Source: an uncultured Clostridia bacterium (GTDB taxonomy: Bacteria > Bacillota > Clostridia > Christensenellales > Borkfalkiaceae). From it: DNA of 64,000 bases. The position numbers and the translations under genes were made by a program. The notes below the pieces were generated by a model that had not been told where the DNA came from, ran no database searches, and saw only the letters and a list, made by a program, of their open reading frames with translations. The DNA lies in assembly GCA_934271735.1 (NCBI GenBank), contig CAKQSB010000008.1, positions 19,212 through 83,211 of the forward strand, written 5' to 3'. Of this stretch, positions 19,026 through 30,300 are shown piece by piece (the stretch's first letter is position 1; each line of letters starts with the position of its first letter).

Positions 19026-20462
19026 TTATCTGCCGAGTTTTACTCTCGGGTCCACTACGGCGTACATAAGATCGCTGAGCAGCGTGCCTATTACCGTTAA
19101 AACGGCTATGAACATATTGTATCCCATTATAAACGGTATATCCGAAACGACCAACGCGTCGTAGGCGAGTTTACCTATTCCCGGGATACTGAAAACCGTT
19201 TCCGTTATCATCGCTCCGCCGAACAAACTCGGCAAAATTCCCGCCATCATCGTTACGAGAGGAATCATAGTGTTACGGAAAACGTGTTTGTAAATAACTT
19301 TGTGTTCGCTTAGTCCTTTAGCTCTCGCCGTTCTTACGTAATCGGCTTTCAAAGCTTCGAGTGTGTTCGTTCTCGTGTAACGCATAAGCGAACCTATGGA
19401 AAGGATAACGAGTACGGACATAGGAAGTACCATATGCCAGAGCTTATCCGCCGTTTTCTGAATCCACGTTGCGTTCGGGGTAAGACGTCCCGAAACGATA
19501 CCGCCGACCTCGAACCAACCGAGATCGACCGCAAAAACCTTTATCGCGAGCGCGGCAAGGAAGAACGTGGGAAGAGATATACCTATCATCGTGAACACGG
19601 TAACCGTGTAATCGACCACGCCGTACTGATTGACCGCGGCTTTGATTCCGAGCGGGATTGCGATAAGGAATTGCAGGAGGGTTGCGATGAAAGCTATCGC
19701 GAACGAAATCCCCATATTCTGGGTTATAACGTCACTAACGGGCTTTTTATACTTGAAAGACATTCCGAGATCGCCCTTAAGCATATTGCCGAGCCATTTG
19801 AAATACCCGCCGAGAACAGCTCCGAATTTATTGAAAAACGTCGCGACTTTATAATCTACTTTTCCTTCGGTTTCCGCTTTGTTATCGGGCGTGAAAACGA
19901 TGTTTCTTATCGTCGCGTTGTCTCCCGCTTCCTCTACTCTGTATATTCCTTTTTCGACGACCGTAAGGACTTCGTCGATCGTGATAAGCTTGTTGTCGGA
20001 CTGGCTTTCACCGCTTTCCGAAGTATCTTCGCCCTCGACCGCCGCGCCTTTGCTCTTAACCTTACATATCGAATACGTTCCGTCTGCGTTAAGGATTAGC
20101 CTTGTGCTTTTCGAACCGTCGAAATCGCCCTCGTACCACTCTTTATAAGTTTTCAATCCGAGTTTGACGTCCGTTTCGTAAATGTCTTCTTTTGTGTTTT
20201 TGGTAAAAGTTTTGCCGGCGAATTCGCTGCCTTCGCCCATTTTGATTTTAAGATAGGCGTCGGGCATCGTCAAGCCGTACAATTCCTTTATTCGGTCTAC
20301 GTCCTCCTGTTTCATCGTGCCCTGAGATACGGCAGACGAATACTGGTTGTCAACGTAGTCGGTAGGCATAAATCTCGCAAGAGAATATATGATAATCGAA
20401 ACGCCGAATAATATCAGTACGGACAAAAGCAATCTTTTTACCACATACTTTAACATATCCAT
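19026..20462 (-). CDS. oppB: Oligopeptide ABC transporter permease OppB with enlarged external loop
   Basis: A 478-residue permease; family members are usually 305-340. TM1 (VKRLLLSVLILFGVSIIIYS) is followed by the motif ARFMPTDYV. A loop of about 200 residues follows before the standard GAVLGGYFKWLGNMLKGDLG segment; the loop contains the acidic patch SESGESQSDN. The coupling region reads TARAKGLSEHKVIYKHVFRN and the C-terminus (LLSDLMYAVVDPRVKLG) is normal. I chose ATG 20462 rather than the in-frame TTG at 20489, because the family N-terminus begins at MLKYVVKR and the upstream hairpin would lie in the coding region. The extra loop faces outward and may contact the large OppA. Confidence 0.9.
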   Translation of the reverse strand: MDMLKYVVKRLLLSVLILFGVSIIIYSLARFMPTDYVDNQYSSAVSQGTMKQEDVDRIKELYGLTMPDAYLKIKMGEGSEFAGKTFTKNTKEDIYETDVKLGLKTYKEWYEGDFDGSKSTRLILNADGTYSICKVKSKGAAVEGEDTSESGESQSDNKLITIDEVLTVVEKGIYRVEEAGDNATIRNIVFTPDNKAETEGKVDYKVATFFNKFGAVLGGYFKWLGNMLKGDLGMSFKYKKPVSDVITQNMGISFAIAFIATLLQFLIAIPLGIKAAVNQYGVVDYTVTVFTMIGISLPTFFLAALAIKVFAVDLGWFEVGGIVSGRLTPNATWIQKTADKLWHMVLPMSVLVILSIGSLMRYTRTNTLEALKADYVRTARAKGLSEHKVIYKHVFRNTMIPLVTMMAGILPSLFGGAMITETVFSIPGIGKLAYDALVVSDIPFIMGYNMFIAVLTVIGTLLSDLMYAVVDPRVKLGR

Positions 20463-20478
20463 AAATAACGTCCTGCCG

Positions 20479-20502
20479 CCCCGCCGCAATTTAACGGCGA
20501 GG
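20479..20502 (-). promoter_or_regulatory. Intercistronic GC-rich hairpin between oppA and oppB
   Basis: The 121-base gap between oppA and oppB contains an 8-bp stem (CCCCGCCG against CGGCGAGG, one mismatch) just upstream of the oppB ribosome binding site. A second stem (GGTTTTT/AAAAACC) at 20558-20576 directly follows the oppA stop codon. A 14-bp direct repeat (GAATTTATCGGTTT at 20525 and 20549) lies between them. Hairpins after a binding-protein gene commonly protect its mRNA and allow more OppA than permease; that role is inferred here. Confidence 0.55.
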
Positions 20503-20583
20503 CGTGTAATTTTTTGTAACTACCGAATTTATCGGTTTGATTTACGAAGAATTTATCGGTTTTTAACCGAAAAACCTATCGGC

Positions 20584-23208
20584 TTACAGATAATTGAGTT
20601 CCCAGATTCTCGAAAGAAGTCCGTTATAAGGCGAACGTTCGGACGCGGGAGTCATGGTCTTTTCGTCCAGAACATCCTTGTTGAACGCCGACATATCTTT
20701 TCTCTGATAGGTGGGGAATTCGACGGCGAGTTCCATTATCTTATCGAGAGCTTTCGCGTAGATTTCCTTTCTGTCCTCGGTGTCCGTCGTAGCTCTGCCC
20801 GCGTCGATAAGCCCGCTGAGCTCGGTGATAATTCCGTACTCTACCGCGTAAGCTCCGCTCTTTCCGCTCTTTATCTGTTTATAACCCCAGTTGCTCGTGG
20901 AGCTTGCCTGAGAATCGATGTGATATACCTGATACATATCGGGATCGATCGTGGAACTCCAGGCTGCCGCCCACACAGCAAGCTTTCCGGAAGAAAGATC
21001 GCTGAGCGCCGTCTGCGAAGTTACGACTTTAACGTCGAAACCGTGCTGATTGAGGATATCCTGAGCTTTGAGGAACATCGCGTAAGCCGGGTGATCGGTA
21101 GAACCGCCCGCTATCGTGAACTTATAGTTAAGCGTATCCGTTCCGAAACCTTCGATCGTCTTCTCGTAAACGCCCTGAGCGTTTTTAACGTAACCCGCGT
21201 CTTTTACGAGTTGTTCGATATCGTAACCCGTTGAATCGTATTTATAGCTCAATCCTTGTTCTTTATTCTCGTAAACGCCTACGCCTTCGGGATATGCCCA
21301 GCTCGTTTTGGACATAGGTCTGTTGATTATCGAAGCAAGTCCGTTCTTGTAGTAGTTATCGAGAATAAGCTGAGTGTTGAAGGCTTTCATTATAGCTCTT
21401 CTTACGTTTATGTTGGGAACGAAACGAGGGTTGATACCAACGTAACCGTAACCGCTTGTTTCTATCTCCACGTGACCGAGCCCCGCTCCCTGAGCGGAAT
21501 TGATATTGTCCTGAGTCGCGCTCGGATCGCCGAAGTCGATATCCTTGTTGGTAAGAGCGTTAATCGTCTGATCGGATTCTACGACTTTGTATTTGATATA
21601 CTTGATCTTGGCATTGGAAAGCTCTTTGCCGACGGTTTCAAAGTTGGTGTTACGTTCATAGTAAACCATATTGTTGTTGAAGAAGTTATCGCCCGTAACC
21701 GTTCCTTTGCCGTTTTCGTTGGAAGCCTTGTACGCTCCCGCGCCGATGGGAAGACCGACTTTCTCTTTGGCGTTTATAACTTCGTTCATAAAGTCTATCG
21801 AACCGAATTCCACGCCGAATTCCGTTTCGCCGTCGAACGAGTCGATGTAATTCTTGGTTTTGCCCGTTTTGGGGTTGGTCCAGGACTTAGTGGAATAATA
21901 GTGCATCGGAGAAACGGTGAAAGCGAAGTTGTAAATCGCTTTGGGATCTACTCCGTTGATTTTTATTGTAAGTACGTCGTACTCCTCGCCGAGAGATTTT
22001 CCCTTGAACGAAGTGGTTTTACGGGTCGTGATACCGCTGATGTTGGGAACGACCTTATTGATAGATCCGAAATAATCGCTCTTGGCGTCCGCGGTGAATT
22101 TATCGAGAATCGTGGATGCCGTAGCCCAGTATTTAACGACCTGCGTGAAACTCTTGCTGTTTGTCGCGGTAAGGTTGAATTCTCCGTTTTTCGTCGGGAA
22201 ATAAGAATCGTATACCGCGTTTATGCAATATTCTTTGATTGCCGCGTCCTTATCCATTGCGGGGTGGGCGGCAACGTAATCGTTGATTTCCTCCTGCAAA
22301 ACGGCGGCTTCTTCTTCATTGAGCTGATAGTTGCCGTCCTTATCCTTTTTGGGATAACCCGGTTTTTCGGGATCGGGCAACAAAAGCTCGGAATATCCTC
22401 CGTCGTTCAGAAGGAAAATCTGCCATACTTCGGTAAATTTCCAGTCCTTATAGCTTTCTTTGTCGATAGCGTTCCAGTCCGTGTTAAGTTCTTCCTTGAA
22501 CTTCTCCGCAACGTAAGCGAAATCTTTGAGAATGGATTTCTCTTCGTCCGCTGTCCAGTACGGATCGGGTTTTTCGTCGTTTTTGATACGGCTGTCGTTA
22601 TACGTAACGTAATCGATAAGGGTCTGAATACGAACGTTCGCCTCGCCGACGAATCTTTCGTCGAAGCTCGATTCGGTTTTGTCGCCCGAAACGTTTTCTT
22701 CCTGCATACGGTAGTTTTTAAGACCGACGATATCCGTAGAATAAATGGTCGCGGAGCCCGTGTAGGAAGGATCGAGATATACGTAAAGGTTGAAAAGAAC
22801 GTCTTTTATCGTAAGGGGGTTGCCGTTCGAGAATTTAATTCCGTTTTTGATAAGGAATTCGTACGTCGTGTAATCGTTTTCCTGCTTAACCTCGTAATCC
22901 TTGGCTACGGTAGGTTCGCTTTCGCCGCAGATGATCTGACCGTTTTTATCGGTACTGAGCATACTGATCTGCGTGAGCGATACTATCGAGGAATCGTACG
23001 CGGAGGACGAGAAATACGGGTTGAAAACGCCGTCCGGGGTGGAAATACTCATTGTAAGAGCGCGCGTTTCGGGGTCGTACTTCTGTTCTTTGTCAGAATC
23101 CGAAGACGATGAGTTGTGCGAGCAACCGACGATTATTCCCGTCGTTACGCCGCCCACAACCAGAACCGCCGCACAGATGATTGCGATAAGTTTCTTTGAG
23201 ATCTTCAT
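20584..23208 (-). CDS. oppA: Oligopeptide ABC transporter substrate-binding lipoprotein OppA (oversized)
   Basis: An 874-residue lipoprotein (lipobox IIVGC, Cys29) of the SBP family 5. Family features include the N-terminal TMSISTPDGVFNPYFSSSAYD, YEFLIKNGIKFSNGNPLTIKDVLFNLYVYL, and the C-terminal NVRRAIMKAFNTQLILDNYYKNG and VWAAAWSSTIDPDMYQVYH. Standard OppA is 520-600 residues. The extra 270 or so are mainly insertions between about residues 165 and 370, charged and low in hydrophobicity, including EEEAAVLQEEINDYVAAHPA. The RBS is AAGGAGC. It captures peptides outside the membrane for OppBCDF. Confidence 0.9.
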   Translation of the reverse strand: MKISKKLIAIICAAVLVVGGVTTGIIVGCSHNSSSSDSDKEQKYDPETRALTMSISTPDGVFNPYFSSSAYDSSIVSLTQISMLSTDKNGQIICGESEPTVAKDYEVKQENDYTTYEFLIKNGIKFSNGNPLTIKDVLFNLYVYLDPSYTGSATIYSTDIVGLKNYRMQEENVSGDKTESSFDERFVGEANVRIQTLIDYVTYNDSRIKNDEKPDPYWTADEEKSILKDFAYVAEKFKEELNTDWNAIDKESYKDWKFTEVWQIFLLNDGGYSELLLPDPEKPGYPKKDKDGNYQLNEEEAAVLQEEINDYVAAHPAMDKDAAIKEYCINAVYDSYFPTKNGEFNLTATNSKSFTQVVKYWATASTILDKFTADAKSDYFGSINKVVPNISGITTRKTTSFKGKSLGEEYDVLTIKINGVDPKAIYNFAFTVSPMHYYSTKSWTNPKTGKTKNYIDSFDGETEFGVEFGSIDFMNEVINAKEKVGLPIGAGAYKASNENGKGTVTGDNFFNNNMVYYERNTNFETVGKELSNAKIKYIKYKVVESDQTINALTNKDIDFGDPSATQDNINSAQGAGLGHVEIETSGYGYVGINPRFVPNINVRRAIMKAFNTQLILDNYYKNGLASIINRPMSKTSWAYPEGVGVYENKEQGLSYKYDSTGYDIEQLVKDAGYVKNAQGVYEKTIEGFGTDTLNYKFTIAGGSTDHPAYAMFLKAQDILNQHGFDVKVVTSQTALSDLSSGKLAVWAAAWSSTIDPDMYQVYHIDSQASSTSNWGYKQIKSGKSGAYAVEYGIITELSGLIDAGRATTDTEDRKEIYAKALDKIMELAVEFPTYQRKDMSAFNKDVLDEKTMTPASERSPYNGLLSRIWELNYL

Positions 23209-23236
23209 ATATAAAGCTCCTTTTCTTGTTTTTCGA

Positions 23237-24382
23237 TTAGTTATTTGTTCTGTCTTCGGTTTTTACGGCCGAATAGTCGCAGTTTTCGGAAACCGACTTG
23301 TCGTTCGCGATCCATTCGCTCACGCTCGCCGTTTTGTTTTCTCCGAAATCGTAATAAAGCGTTCCGCTTACCGTAACGTTCGAAATTCTCGAACCGTTAA
23401 GCGCGGTGTAAGCAAAGAAACCCGATTTGGACTCGCCGACCGCGAGCGCGACTTTGAATTCTATCGTGGCGTTTTCTATAGTAAGGTCGTGAACGTATGC
23501 TTTCGTTCCGAGTTCGTTGAAAAGCCCCGAACCTACGTTTACTCTCGAAGTTTCTCTCTTCAGCGTAATGTTAGAAATTTTATGTCCGTTGCCGTTGATT
23601 TCGCCGAGAACGTTCTTGAACTGCCACGTTTTGCCCGTGAAATCGAGGTCGCTTAAAAGATAAATGTTATCCGTTCCGCCGAGCGCGTTTATAAACGCTT
23701 CTTCGGTGGAAACGAGTTTCCATTTGCCTTTGATAAACTTGACGTAAACGTTTACGTCTTCCGTAGTGAATTTATAAGGCCATTCGAACGGAACTTTACA
23801 GTCCGCGTCTTTATAATATTCGAAAAGCGTGTAACCGTCTTTCGAAGGAGCGGTTGCATCCGACGGACGATTTCTTTCCGAGTCGGGCTTACTTTCCTTA
23901 ACTTCGAGAATCGCTTTTTCGTCCGCGGGATTTAAAGCGTAAGCTTCCGCGTCGATAAACGACATTCTGGAAAACCTTATAAGCTTTGCGTAAAGGGTTA
24001 TGTCCGAATTTACGCGCATCGTTTCGAAATCCCATTTTTCGTCAACGACGATCATTCCCGTGGTTTCGTCCTTAACGGGATTGCCGTCGGCGTCCGTTTT
24101 CGCAGTGTACCAACCTTCGACGTAATAGCCCTGAACGCCCTGCTCTTTGAAATTAGTGTCAAGCCCGGGTTTCAAGCCTACGAGCGAATTCTTTTTGACG
24201 CCTAAATACTGATTGTTGCAATCGGCGTTGATTTTTCCGTAATTATAATCGAAAGTAACGAGATAATCGTATTTTTTGACGGTTTCTTCCTTGCAGGAAG
24301 CGAGAAACAGGCAACTTAAACCCGCCAACACGCATACCGCAAGGAGCGTAACCGCTTTTTTCAATAATGATCTTTTTGCCAT
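23237..24382 (-). CDS. InlB/GLUG-type lipoprotein
   Basis: A 381-residue lipoprotein; the lipobox is FLASC (Cys30), with an alternative cysteine at 24. Two InlB-like modules (YLVTFDYNYGKINADCNN...GYYVEGWYT and APSKDGYTLFEYYKDADC) lead to a partial GLUG-type region (IYLLSDLDFTGKTWQFKNVLGEINGNGHKISNITLKRE). The C-terminus is short and hydrophilic. It sits between the protease gene (gap 10 bases) and oppA (gap 28 bases) in the same direction, so it is part of the operon. It is probably a small surface-binding partner; no enzyme motif is visible. Confidence 0.8.
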   Translation of the reverse strand: MAKRSLLKKAVTLLAVCVLAGLSCLFLASCKEETVKKYDYLVTFDYNYGKINADCNNQYLGVKKNSLVGLKPGLDTNFKEQGVQGYYVEGWYTAKTDADGNPVKDETTGMIVVDEKWDFETMRVNSDITLYAKLIRFSRMSFIDAEAYALNPADEKAILEVKESKPDSERNRPSDATAPSKDGYTLFEYYKDADCKVPFEWPYKFTTEDVNVYVKFIKGKWKLVSTEEAFINALGGTDNIYLLSDLDFTGKTWQFKNVLGEINGNGHKISNITLKRETSRVNVGSGLFNELGTKAYVHDLTIENATIEFKVALAVGESKSGFFAYTALNGSRISNVTVSGTLYYDFGENKTASVSEWIANDKSVSENCDYSAVKTEDRTNN

Positions 24383-24392
24383 ATTCAGCCTC

Positions 24393-27300
24393 TTAATCGT
24401 TTTTCTTCTTTTTAAGAACGAAGAATACGACTACCGCCGCAACGATAACCGCTACGCCGATTCCGCCGCCGATGAGCGCGCCCGCAAGGCAACCGCTCTT
24501 TCCGTTCCGACTATCGGAAGAATCGCCGCTTTCGCTGCTCGCCTCTTCGATGTTTAAAAGAAGTTCCGCCGAGTAATCCGTTCCCTCGTAGTTACAGGTT
24601 ACGATGACTTTTTCGTCGCCGTAATTCAGAACTGTTTTATCCGTTTTGAAATCGGTTACGACAAGCTCCGAACCGTCCGCGAAAATAAGTTTTAACACCA
24701 TTCCGGCGGCATTGAACGTTTCGCCCGAAACATATCTCGTTTTGTCGGGTCTCGTCGCTATCTGAAGCTCTTTGACCTCGACGGGCTGACCGAATTCTTT
24801 CTTTTTCGCTCTTATCGCCGTTTCGTAATCGATAAGCTCGCTTATTTCGCTTGTCAAAAGCGAAAGCTGATCGGGCGAGGTTATCGCGTTGTACGCTTTT
24901 CTCGCCGCCGCCGTAAGTCCGGCTATTTTTTCTATTTCGCTTATCGAGGAAGCGTTTTTCAATTCTTCGAGCGATTTTTCGGCTTTTATTGCTTTTATCT
25001 GTTCGACAAACGCGTTGGTCGCTTTGTCGGGAAGAATTTCGCTTGTTCTTTCAACCGTGAAGAAAGCATTCCAGATCGGCGTGTCGTAACCCTTTCCGTT
25101 TTTCGGAACGATTGCTTTCAGACCGAAATCCGTAGGAACTTCGAATCCCATCGCGTTAAGTTCCGCGCTGTAAATAACTTTCGCCGCGTAATCGTAGAAG
25201 TTCGCGTAATAAATCGTGAAGCCGTAATAATGGTTGGCGTCGTTTCTGCCGAACATTACTTTTTTGACCGAATACGGTTCGTCGTCTACGTCCTCGAATT
25301 CCGAAAGAAGAGCGGGGGCTTCGACGCTGTTGAACTCGTATTCTTTTACGGAGCTGTCGAAGAACGCGTAATCGCCGATTTCGGCTACGGTGTAAACAAA
25401 CTTGACCGAACCGAGAATATTTACGCCCATAAACGCGCTGTTCGCGATCGAAATCGTGTCCGCAATCGTTTCGTAATTGTCGCCGGTCTTTGCCGCGGGG
25501 TACTGCAAAAGTATGTTGCCGTCCGTAGTCTTAGCGTAAAGAACGCCGTCTGCGGAATAAATATTTTTGCCGTTTGCGGTTATCGATTTAAGGGTTTCTA
25601 TCGCCGAGAACGCGCCCGAACCGTAAGAATAAATCTTGCGGCTGCGAACTTCGTCCACTCTGCCCTTTTCGTCGTATTCCGTCCAGTTATAATCCTTATA
25701 TACCTTATCGAACGACGAAGGAAGAACGACTTCCGTAAGTTTCGTATAGGAGAACGCATACGCCCCGACGCTTTCGAGCGCGCCGAATGTCGCTTTTTCA
25801 AGCTGAGAACCGTTGAACGCGTACGCTCCGATATCTTTCGCTTTATCTAACTCCGCCGTCGTAACGCCGGTATCGGAGAATGCCGCCTCGCCTATCGTGA
25901 CTATAGTATCGAATTTAACGTCTTTAAGATTCGTACAACCGTAGAACGCAAATTCGCCTACCGTTTCAGTTCCGTTTAAGTTAATTCCCGTTATCGAAAC
26001 GCAATTTGCGAAGGCTTTGTCTCCTATCTTCTTTACGCCGTCCGGCAAAACGACCTCGACGAGATTCGTACGTTTGATTTCCGACATAAACGCTTCGGGT
26101 GCGATTACCGTCGTACCTTGTCCGAATTCGACAACCGAAAGAAGAGGTGCGTTTCTGAACGTTTTCTCGCCCATTTCGGTTACGCCGCCGAACGTTGCTT
26201 TTACAAGCGCGGAGGCGTTTGCGAAAGCTTCCGTTCCTATAGAACGAGCCGACGGGAAATTAACTTCCGTAAGTTGGCTCGATTCGAACGCGCTGTCGCC
26301 GATTACTTCGAGCTTGTCCGCCGTTATCGATCTTATTCTCGATTCCGAGAACGCATATTCCCCTGCTTCGGTCAGCAGCGGGAACGTGAGATTTGTCGTT
26401 TTTGCTTTATAGAAGCCGTAAGCCTCTATTTTCGTTACGTTTTCGATACCCGTAACTTCCGTAAGGTATTCCGCTTCGCTGAACAAGCCCTCGGGAATAA
26501 CCGTCGTTGAGGGGTTAAGCTTAACGCTCGTGAAATCGCTGCCCGAAAGCGCGTAATTTCCGAGGTCGGTTACTTTCGTAAGATCGAGTTCTCCTTTTAT
26601 CGAAAGACCGGCAAGCGCGCCGTCCGCAAGTTTCGTTACGGAAGACGGAAGCGTGAAGCTTTCCGTTGCCGAAGGCACGGCTATGAGCGTTTTCATATCT
26701 TTGGAATAAAGAATGCCGTTTACGGTTTTATAAAGTCTGCTTTCGCCGTTCACTTTTCCGTTTACGGTGAAGCCCGTCGTTGCGGAAGAAGCGAATTTGG
26801 CGCAGCTTTCGAAAACGCTGAGTTCGAACTTAACTTCCGCGTCGCCGATTTCCACGGTTTTGAGCGAAGCGTTATAGAACGCCTTGTTTCCTACCGTGTA
26901 ATTTCCCGCGGGAAGAGTTATATTCATAAGCTCGGTCGCGTTGACGAACGCGTTCTCGCCTATTCCTCTGAATTCGCCTTTATACGCAAACGTGAATTTC
27001 GCGAGAGAAGTACAATCCGTAAACGCGCCGTCGGGAACGTAATCGCCTTTGAAATCGAATTCTTTAAGGGATTTACAGCTTGCGAACATTTCTTTTCCGA
27101 CGCTTGTGAAATCGGAAGTTTCCACCTTTTCGAGCGCCGTACAACCGAGGAAGACCTCGCTGCCCGTAACTCTGAGTTCGGTTATATCGATTTCTTTAAG
27201 CGAAGTACAGTTCGCGAACGCGCGGTCGTAAGCCGTAGTAAGTCTCTTCGCGTTGTTTATCGTTTCGAGAGAAGTACAACCCTCGAACGCGCTTCTGCCT

Positions 27301-30300
27301 ACCGTTATCGCGCCGAAATATCCTTCGTGAGTGTTGTTTTCTCTGTCCTTGAATTCCTCGAGAGTGACAACTCTGAGTTTTTTACAATCCTTGAACGCGC
27401 CTTCTCTTATCGTCGTACATTGACTCGGGATAACAACTTCTTCGAGGTTCGTACAACCCTCGAACGCCTTTTCCGGTATTTCCGTTACCGTACTCGGCAA
27501 AATTATCTTTCTTAAAGTCGTGTTATATCTGAAACACTCCTCGTCGATATACATTACGTTCTTGTCTTTGGGGATTTCGCATATCTCCCCGCCGTAATAA
27601 TCGTAAAGCGTGTAATTCGTTATCTTGTAAAGGTCGCCGACTTCCACCCTCACGGTTTTGCTCAGCGTCTTGCCGCTCATACCCTCTCTCTTGTCGGTAA
27701 CGGTTATCGTTACGAGCGCGGAACCTTTTTTAAGCGTTCTGATATTTCCTATCGCGTCGACGGTAAGAACGTTTTCGTTGGAGGATTTGAACGAATACTC
27801 TACGTCCGTTATATACCAGGGCGATACGGAAGCTTTGAGCTGAACGGACGAATTCGGGTTCATAGTGAACGTCGGGAGCGTCGACTGGTCGATACCTACG
27901 ACGTATTTACTCGAATTGAATACCGATCCGAGAACAATTCTGTCAAGCGACGGTTCGGCGAGTTTTCCGTTCGTTACCGTAAGATTTATTCCTGCGTAAG
28001 TCTTCGCTTTCGCATCGTCGCCGTCCCTTAAAAGAAGTGTGGCTCTGCCCGCGCCCGTGGCGAATATTTCTCCGCCGCTCGCCCGAACGAATTCGTTGCC
28101 TTTGGTTACGTACCAGGAAAGAACCTGAGTCATCGTAGCGTCCGGAAGCGTGGAAACAACGGGGGCGTAAAGCTCGTTTATGCTCATCTCGAGATCGTAA
28201 ACGGGATATTCGACCGAAACTCCGTCCGGCATATCTTCGGGATCGAGTTTTACCAGTCTGCCGTCGTCCGTGGAAATCGTCACTTCATCGGGATATTCTA
28301 TCGCGCTCGCCATGGAAACCTGATACATTGCCTGGTTCATAGCGTAATCCTCGACGACGATACACAATTCGCCCGTTTTAACAAGTTTGTCGTAATATTC
28401 GGTTATATCGAACGAAACGGTACTCTTCGCGCCCTTATCGCCGTAAACGGGAATGGGATGCTCGGTTGCGAGCGTTAAATAACGTCCGTTTTTCTCCGTT
28501 CTTATATAACAAGGCATAACGTCCATTACGTACTGGTTGTCCTGTACGTCGACGTCCATATATATATTGTATTTAACCTTCTTATTCTCGGTGTAAGGCT
28601 CGAAACGTATGCGGTAATCGAGAGCTTGCGGCTGCTCGTAGTCCACCGTGAACGTAAAATCGAAGGAGTTGTTCGAAGGATTTTCTCCGCCCTCGTAATC
28701 GAGCGTTCCTTTTAAGGAAACGTTATAGGTCGAGTTTGCGGAAAGTCCCCACTCTTTCGCGTCGATTTCAAGCATTATCGCCGCGCCGCGGTTAGCGCCG
28801 CCGCCCGCGTAAGATTTGCTTACCTTATGCTGAGTTTTCTTATAAACTTCGTCGCCCGTAGCGGCGTCGGTAACAACGATATCGACGGTGTTCGCACTTC
28901 TTAATAACCCGGCGTACACCATATAAACTTCGTAAATCGATCTGCTTCCGACTTCGTCGAAGATAGAGATCGCCGCCTTTTCTTTTTCGGCGTAAATCTT
29001 AACGTCGCTGTCCGCCATTTCGTAAAGATACGAGCCGAGCGAAATAATATATTTATCGTCGTAATATCTGCCGAGAACTCTCGTTTCGGCAGCCGACGCT
29101 TTAAGTTTGTCCTCTTCGGGAACGGAAGTGTCTTTCTGACTTTCGGCTATATCGTAAATGCTGTAATCGAAAAGCGGAGCGTCGTTCCAGTCGCCGTAAA
29201 ACGCGAGATAAGGAAGACCTATCGTCACTTTCGTTTCGTTTACGCCCGCAAGCGAGACGAAACCCTCGATATACATACCGTTTTTGAAGTTCTTGTCGAG
29301 TTTCTTTTTGGTTTCGGCGGAAAGAGTTATCTTAACGCCTACTTTGACCGTACCGTTTGCCGGAACGGAAACGTTACCCTCTTTCTTAACGCCGTCGACA
29401 GTAAGCTCTACTATACTGTCTGTGAGCATATCGGCTTTTTCCGCGACCGTTTTGTTATCGGATGCGAGAGTCTCGGTCATAACGTAAACGGCGGGAGAAT
29501 AAGTTTCGGCTTTCCCCGAAAGGTTATTTATCGTGAATTCGAACTCGTAAACGCCCGTTCTTTTCTTGTCGTCGTAAAGCTCGATTTTGGTTTTATCTCT
29601 TACGTTGCCGTTTTCATCGGTAACCGTTATATAACTTTCGGCGTCTATCGCGTTTTTGATACCTGCGAGACCCGCGCCTTGTTTACGGGGCGAATAGGGA
29701 TTGTTTTCCTCGTTTCTGGCGATCGTCGCGGTACTCATAAGCACCTGATTCACTCTCGCCGTGAGTTCTTTGCCCGTAAGACCCTGTTTTTTGAGGTTCT
29801 GACGAAGAAGAGCTATCGCTCCCGCCATATTCGGCGCAGCCATACTCGTTCCGCTGTATATATCGTAGCCGCCCGGCACCGCGCTCGTTATTTCTCCGCC
29901 GTGCGCGGTGATTTCGGGTTTAAGCTGAAGATCGGGCATCGGACCCCAGCTCGAGAAGTCGGACATAAAAGGTCCTGCTTTGAAATCCGAACAAATCTGC
30001 ATTGTTCCGACGCTCTTTTCCGCGCCTTCCACAATTTTTTTGCCCGCGTCCATCGTTATTGCGCAAGTCGGGATAGGATCGTTTACTTCGCCGAGCGACA
30101 TTCTTATCGTACCCGAAACATTATTATATATAACGCACGCGTCCGCGCCGTTCGCTATGGCGTTGTTTACTTTTTCTTCGAAAGTTATATCGCCACGTTT
30201 TACCAGAGCGATAACGCCGTCGTAACCCGCTTTGTCGGCAAGTTCTCTTTTTACCCTCGTGTTGTAATTTCCGTCTCGTCCCACACCGCCTATAACGACG

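Noticed and set aside
21256..23112. A 618-codon open frame on the plus strand opposite oppA
   Set aside because: oppA is unmistakable on the other strand with a proper start and lipobox; the antisense frame shows no recognisable domain.
24393..24600. LPxTG sorting signal at the end of the protease
   Set aside because: The C-terminus has a membrane helix and positive tail, but no LPxTG-like motif before the helix.
24393..28700. Dense short repeats on the DNA level that might suggest a CRISPR or minisatellite array
   Set aside because: They are in-frame leucine-rich repeat units with diverged DNA, without constant repeats or spacers.
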